Source: Chloroflexota bacterium | GTDB taxonomy: Bacteria > Chloroflexota > Anaerolineae > Anaerolineales > Anaerolineaceae | Assembly: GCA_016838895.1 (NCBI GenBank) | Contig: JAEKNU010000010.1 | Coordinates: forward strand, 42,052 to 106,051 | Direction: 5' to 3' | DNA: 64,000 nt | Shown here: positions 60,559 through 64,000 of the stretch, in pieces | How positions within the stretch are numbered: the first letter of the stretch is position 1 | Layout: each line of letters opens with the position of its first letter | Translations under genes and position numbers: made by a program | The notes under the pieces: model-generated | Seen by the model: only the letters and a program-made list of their open reading frames with translations | The model's database searches: none | What the model was told of the DNA's origin: nothing

Positions 60559-62562
60559 TTAATCAATCTCGGGCACAGCTTTAATCAACAAGGCATGTTT
60601 AAAACCTATAGTTAAACTTGCCTGTGGACCATTAACCGTTCCCAGGTCTGTTTCGTTTATATAATCCATGATTTGATACGCTCTGGCTTCCAAGCCGCGT
60701 AAAATCAAAGCACCTTCAAAGGCTTCCTCTGAATTCTCTGTGAAGAATGCATAATAAAGTTCAGTCCCTTTCTGAATGACATGCGTCTCGGGTTTGTCAT
60801 ATGCCAAATCATATAAGTTTAGATACTCACCATCAGATAGCATGTGCTTGTTATACAGCGCAAACCATTTTTTCCAGAGGGTTTCTTTCTCTTCATCCAA
60901 TCCCCACCATTCCTGTAACCTAGGGCGGATCGCTTCATCTTCTGCCAGGATGAATTTGGTCGCCAGAATACCACCCGTGCCCAATTCACTGGCAAAATCC
61001 ATACCGCCATCCGAGAGCTCAACATGGTCAGCAAAAACTGCACATCCTGGCCCCAATAATGCCTTATAAAATTTAATACGCCTTCGAATCTGAATACTGC
61101 TGGTTGGGTCAGCAGTGACTGCCTGATCCATCGCCGGAATCAAAGTATGTGTAATCTGCGCTCCACATGGACAGATTTGAGTCACACTGTATGGCTTTAA
61201 TTTCCGGGTCAGCTCAAATATCTTGCGATAAAGCTGTGCAAAAACATCCACTGATTCATTGGCATGTTGATGTCGATGGGCCGGATTATGACAGGGTGGC
61301 ACGGTGTAAATGTTATCCAGTTTATGCCCATCAAAATCCCAATTTTCAATAAAGAGTCGTGTCAACGCCAAACTATATTCCTGTACTTCTTTTACAGCAG
61401 GACAAAGAATTGCCAGACCACGATTATTGCGAGCGACACTACCATCTTTATTTAATAACAGCCAATCCGGGTGTTCTTCAAGGATGTGTGAAGTACTGTA
61501 TTTGAAACCATCCCACTCACCCACACCATCCTCAACACATAACGGATACCACCATAATTGTGCATAAGCATTCTGGGCATGGATTTTCGCTACCATTTCT
61601 TTCATGGTCTGCTCTCCACCAGGGAAGGTATCTTCACGTGGTTGCCAATCCCCGTAATGATCAAACCAACGATCGTCCAGGGTTAACCAGCGAATATTCA
61701 TTTCACGCAATTTGGGTAATACGCTTAACATTTCCTGCGGCTGCACATCAAATTCGTATCCCCAGGAACACCAGGCGGCTTGATAATCTTCTGTATTCAT
61801 TTCAGGAAAGGCGATGCCCTTTAACCGCATCATCTCCCGGTACAGCGCTAACGGCTCAAAGAAATCGCCTTGATGATAGGAAATCAAACTCTGTAAACTG
61901 GTAAAGGTTTCTCCAGGTGCAAGCACTACAGTTTCACGATTTTCCAGGGATAATTGCACTACATTAACACGTTCAGCAGCTACCGGCATATACCATAAGG
62001 CCTGAGTGGGTTCCAAATGCGCCAAAGCAACGCCGCCATTCTGATTCCATACATACACCAGCGGAATGCCACCGCCTTCGCCATGATCGGTGTGACCCAG
62101 ATAATTTTCTCTGGTAAATGGGAAACGCAGTGGGAATGCAAAATCCTGTCCCCATTCAACAGCCACGCCCTGCATCGTCCAGGCATCTGTTGAAATATGC
62201 GGTGATACCGAAATGCAAGGCATACTCACGCCACTTAAAGTGATCGCTTCATTTGCTATGTTGCGTACTTGCCAATGTAAAACAAAAGCTCCCTGCCATT
62301 GAACAAACTGATCAATTGTCAATGTGATTTCCAAATCTGAACTTGCCAACACAGCGATACTGCGCTGAGCAGCACCCAGATCCGTTTGCACCAAAGCTGA
62401 TTGCCGCAGAAAAGTCGTGTCTTTTACATTTAAATTATATGCAGACGGCAGATTCAAATGAATTTCGCCAGATGCAATTTCGAGTGATCGGTCTGCCAGT
62501 GAAATCGAAAAACTGAAATCATTATGTATTTCTAAAATCAGGTTATCTGAATAGTTTTTCAT
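60559..62562 (-). CDS. GH36-like alpha-galactosidase / alpha-N-acetylgalactosaminidase candidate
   Basis: 667 residues: N-terminal beta-sandwich (1-~245), barrel (~260-570) and C-terminal sheet. Clan GH-D signatures are present but divergent: RWLTLDDRWFDHYGDW (291-306), nucleophile D416 in FDGHKLDNIY, a cysteine-rich QICPCGA (462-468), and acid/base D485 in VTADPTSS. It is clearly different from the classical GH36 at 44298. No signal peptide. Its ATG overlaps the amidohydrolase stop by 4 bp. In a galactosamine-type operon an alpha-galactosaminide may be the real substrate. Confidence 0.82.
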   Translation of the reverse strand: MKNYSDNLILEIHNDFSFSISLADRSLEIASGEIHLNLPSAYNLNVKDTTFLRQSALVQTDLGAAQRSIAVLASSDLEITLTIDQFVQWQGAFVLHWQVRNIANEAITLSGVSMPCISVSPHISTDAWTMQGVAVEWGQDFAFPLRFPFTRENYLGHTDHGEGGGIPLVYVWNQNGGVALAHLEPTQALWYMPVAAERVNVVQLSLENRETVVLAPGETFTSLQSLISYHQGDFFEPLALYREMMRLKGIAFPEMNTEDYQAAWCSWGYEFDVQPQEMLSVLPKLREMNIRWLTLDDRWFDHYGDWQPREDTFPGGEQTMKEMVAKIHAQNAYAQLWWYPLCVEDGVGEWDGFKYSTSHILEEHPDWLLLNKDGSVARNNRGLAILCPAVKEVQEYSLALTRLFIENWDFDGHKLDNIYTVPPCHNPAHRHQHANESVDVFAQLYRKIFELTRKLKPYSVTQICPCGAQITHTLIPAMDQAVTADPTSSIQIRRRIKFYKALLGPGCAVFADHVELSDGGMDFASELGTGGILATKFILAEDEAIRPRLQEWWGLDEEKETLWKKWFALYNKHMLSDGEYLNLYDLAYDKPETHVIQKGTELYYAFFTENSEEAFEGALILRGLEARAYQIMDYINETDLGTVNGPQASLTIGFKHALLIKAVPEID

Positions 62563-63599
62563 ATGCGCCTGCCTAAGATGATTCTCTCTGCATTCTGGTA
62601 ATACACTTGGCGCAGCACCTCATCAGGCAGATATAAACCATGTACATGCCAGCGACCTTGCAACGGTATTTCTGCATCATTGTAATTAAAGTACTCATCA
62701 TCGGTTTCCAAAAAGCGATAACTGATGCGATAGGAATTAACCTCCGGTCCTACATCCAGTCCGAATAGAATTCGATCAGAAAATTCCAAAAAGAATTTTC
62801 TGGCGCTGTACGGTTGGCGACCTAACTCACCAATACGCCCGCTGATATCCACATGAAAATTTGGACAGCGCCGCAGCAAATCACTAACCCAAATCAAATT
62901 CTCGGCATAACAGCCAACATGCGCGCCGATAAATGTGGTTTGTGGATGAGTACTGACCAGGTTGGCCAAAGATTGCATAATACTCATAAAAGGTGGGAAT
63001 GGCGGACTGGTAAAAATCCAATCCGGGTGCTCATGCAGCTCTTCCCAGCGTTCATTGTGCTCATTCAGCGGTTCAAAAAAAGCTACCGGATCCCCCACAT
63101 GTATCAGGACAGGTAAACTCAAATCCGCAGCTGTCTGCCAGATCGGATCCAGGCGGCAATCATCTACTGCAACGAGTTGTTGATTGTGATCTTGCACTGA
63201 TAATCCCAACGCCTTCCAGATTTTCAATCCCTGAGCCCCACGATCTTTTTGTGCAAGTAGGCGTTTGGCCGCCCACTCCGGAAAAGCATCCCCCAGTATC
63301 TGCCATTGCAACCAATCCACGCCGCCAAAAACGGTAAATCGTTCCGGTACTGGTTGCTTGAAATAATCCAGATGCTGATTCAAAATCTCTTCGCCCCATC
63401 CACCATCCAGATCAATATAGTGAACAACACCCGCCTCATCCAAGTTATCCAGTAATGCAGACAACGGCTTCTCATCCCATCCTCCCCCAAATGGTTCAGC
63501 CAGATGGTTGTGGGCATCAATCACTTGAAAGCGAGGCTTCTGAATGACTGTTGTTTTCGTTTTCAATTGCGCAATCGGGCGAAAAGACTCAAGTTCCAT
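62559..63599 (-). CDS. Amidohydrolase-superfamily protein (PF04909 type)
   Basis: 346 residues, a TIM-barrel metal hydrolase of the amidohydrolase-2 group. Metal ligands can be placed: HxH in VIDAHNHLAEP, Lys in AQGLKIWKALG (possible carbamate or catalytic role), His in LPVLIHVGDP and TFIGAHVGC, and Asp in ILFGLDVGP. Relatives hydrolyse sugar lactones or decarboxylate aromatic acids; it is not a NagA-type deacetylase by sequence. First gene of the 15-gene array, with a leader of about 65 nt containing the DeoR-type repeats and a poor ribosome-binding site. Confidence 0.8.
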   Translation of the reverse strand: MELESFRPIAQLKTKTTVIQKPRFQVIDAHNHLAEPFGGGWDEKPLSALLDNLDEAGVVHYIDLDGGWGEEILNQHLDYFKQPVPERFTVFGGVDWLQWQILGDAFPEWAAKRLLAQKDRGAQGLKIWKALGLSVQDHNQQLVAVDDCRLDPIWQTAADLSLPVLIHVGDPVAFFEPLNEHNERWEELHEHPDWIFTSPPFPPFMSIMQSLANLVSTHPQTTFIGAHVGCYAENLIWVSDLLRRCPNFHVDISGRIGELGRQPYSARKFFLEFSDRILFGLDVGPEVNSYRISYRFLETDDEYFNYNDAEIPLQGRWHVHGLYLPDEVLRQVYYQNAERIILGRRI

Positions 63600-63637
63600 G
63601 AGAAAATCTCAATTTGTCTACATATTGATAAAATCAA

Positions 63638-63671
63638 TCATTTACAATCATTTTATGTCATTTATAATCAT
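63638..63671 (-). promoter_or_regulatory. Candidate DeoR operator: direct repeat ATGATTRTAAATGA
   Basis: Minus strand carries ATGATTATAAATGA and ATGATTGTAAATGA with a 20-bp period (63658-63671 and 63638-63651), starting right after the -10 box. Tandem sites are typical of DeoR-family operators. Confidence 0.65.
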
Positions 63672-63700
63672 ATTTTACGATTTATTTTGAGTATTGTCAA
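63672..63700 (-). promoter_or_regulatory. Promoter of the 15-gene operon
   Basis: Minus strand TTGACA (complement of 63695-63700), 17-bp spacer, TAAAAT (complement of 63672-63677). The predicted start is about 65 bp before the amidohydrolase ATG. Confidence 0.8.
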
Positions 63701-63779
63701 GTGTTTTTCAAAATTCCATCGGGATTCAGTGAATTTCCACGATTTATCTTATGTTTTTTAATAAACAGTTCATCACCAT

Positions 63780-63808
63780 AAAAAAAACAGCCAGGAAAAT
63801 TCCTGACT
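63780..63808 (-). terminator. Minus-strand terminator-like hairpin
   Basis: Minus strand reads AGTCAGGAA TT TTCCTGGCT followed by a run of eight T after a G; one mismatch in the stem. No minus-strand gene lies immediately upstream within the window, so what it terminates is unclear. Confidence 0.6.
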
Positions 63809-63880
63809 ATGCCAGCACCCAATATGCCATTGTTGTAAATCATCCTATCTTCATCTAAATTACCTTTAAAGGACCCGCCC

Positions 63881-63909
63881 TTGACGGACGCTCATACTTG
63901 TACTACAAT
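63881..63909 (+). promoter_or_regulatory. Promoter of the initiator tRNA gene
   Basis: TTGACG (63881-63886), 17-bp spacer, TACAAT (63904-63909), ending 17 bp before the tRNA. Confidence 0.8.
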
Positions 63910-63926
63910 CATTGAGCATTACCCGA

Positions 63927-63998
63927 TGCGGGGTAGAGCAGTGGCAGCTCGTCGGGCTCATAACCCGGAGGTCAGTGGTTCGAATCCGCTCCCCGCTA
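63927..63998 (+). tRNA. tRNA-fMet (anticodon CAT)
   Basis: The cloverleaf can be drawn: acceptor GCGGGG/CCCCGC, D-arm AGAGCAGTGGCAGCTC, anticodon arm TCGGG CTCATAA CCCGG with anticodon CAT, T-loop GGTTCGAATCC. Two initiator hallmarks are present: three consecutive G:C pairs in the anticodon stem and no Watson-Crick pair at position 1-72 (T opposite T). The discriminator is A; the 3' CCA is not encoded (CT follows at the window end). It initiates translation by carrying formyl-methionine. Confidence 0.95.
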
Positions 63999-64000
63999 CT

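Larger units (their letters stand above)
63600..63926. other. Intergenic region between the operon and the tRNA
   Basis: No gene. It holds the divergent operon promoter and its repeats, a hairpin with a minus-strand T-run, and the tRNA promoter. The rest is AT-rich. Confidence 0.7.

Noticed and set aside
62559-63599. N-acetylhexosamine-6-phosphate deacetylase (NagA/AgaA)
   Set aside because: Would complete an aga pathway, but the sequence is of the PF04909 amidohydrolase type, not NagA.

Overview
The window looks like a chromosomal segment of a moderately AT-rich heterotrophic bacterium, most likely a member of the Chloroflexota (Anaerolineae-like). That assignment is inference. It rests on the many CUT1 sugar ABC systems with Ala/Pro/Glu-rich lipoprotein linkers, the glycosidase repertoire, a GatZ-type protein next to LacD, and a DUF2723 membrane protein. 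There are no rRNA genes, CRISPR arrays, transposases or phage genes. Apart from the tRNA, housekeeping content is confined to the left end (dnaX 3' end, ybaB/ebfC, recR).

Layout. (1) 1-2372: dnaX-ybaB-recR with a strong terminator, then a HAD hydrolase. (2) 2369-6170: an opine-dehydrogenase-like gene flanked by near-identical 22-bp direct repeats, a repeat-rich gap, and an OFA-type MFS transporter. (3) 6200-20202: an alpha-glucoside locus with a ROK regulator, solute-binding protein, two permeases, a GH15 and a GH31 enzyme and two paralogous MFS carriers on the minus strand, plus a divergent second GH31 gene. (4) 20269-25050: a HerA-like ATPase and a large GT-C-like membrane protein. (5) 25431-36765: a LacI-controlled operon joining a CUT1 transporter to two ADP-ribosylglycohydrolase-family proteins, both subunits of an NDP-forming acyl-CoA synthetase, a citryl-CoA-lyase-like protein and ribokinase. 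(6) 36776-44246: a second LacI operon with a CUT1 transporter whose permeases carry unusual extra segments, ending in an unrecognised GT-B-like protein. (7) 44298-46473: a GH36 alpha-galactosidase with its own promoter. (8) 46611-63700: a 15-gene collinear array, probably one transcription unit. It encodes an amidohydrolase, a GH36-like enzyme, an AgaS-like SIS protein, a CUT1 transporter, a GH114 polygalactosaminidase-like lipoprotein, DUF2723, GNAT, a GH4 alpha-galactosidase, LacD, an MFS carrier, a PfkB kinase, a GatZ-like protein and a DeoR regulator. (9) An initiator tRNA-Met at the right end.

How the genes work together. Each catabolic block pairs a lipoprotein binding protein and two permeases with intracellular hydrolases, sugar-processing enzymes and its own regulator (ROK, LacI, LacI, DeoR). 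None of the four transporters has an ATPase gene here, so a shared MsmK/UgpC-type ATPase elsewhere is expected. Several promoters can be read directly as TTGACA-N16/17-TATAAT-like boxes with a palindrome or direct repeat just downstream of the -10, so the regulatory wiring is unusually legible. All four binding-protein genes are followed at once by a strong hairpin.

The best candidates for undescribed biology are the hydrolase / acyl-CoA synthetase / citryl-CoA-lyase / ribokinase operon and the GH114-AgaS-tagatose-phosphate operon.
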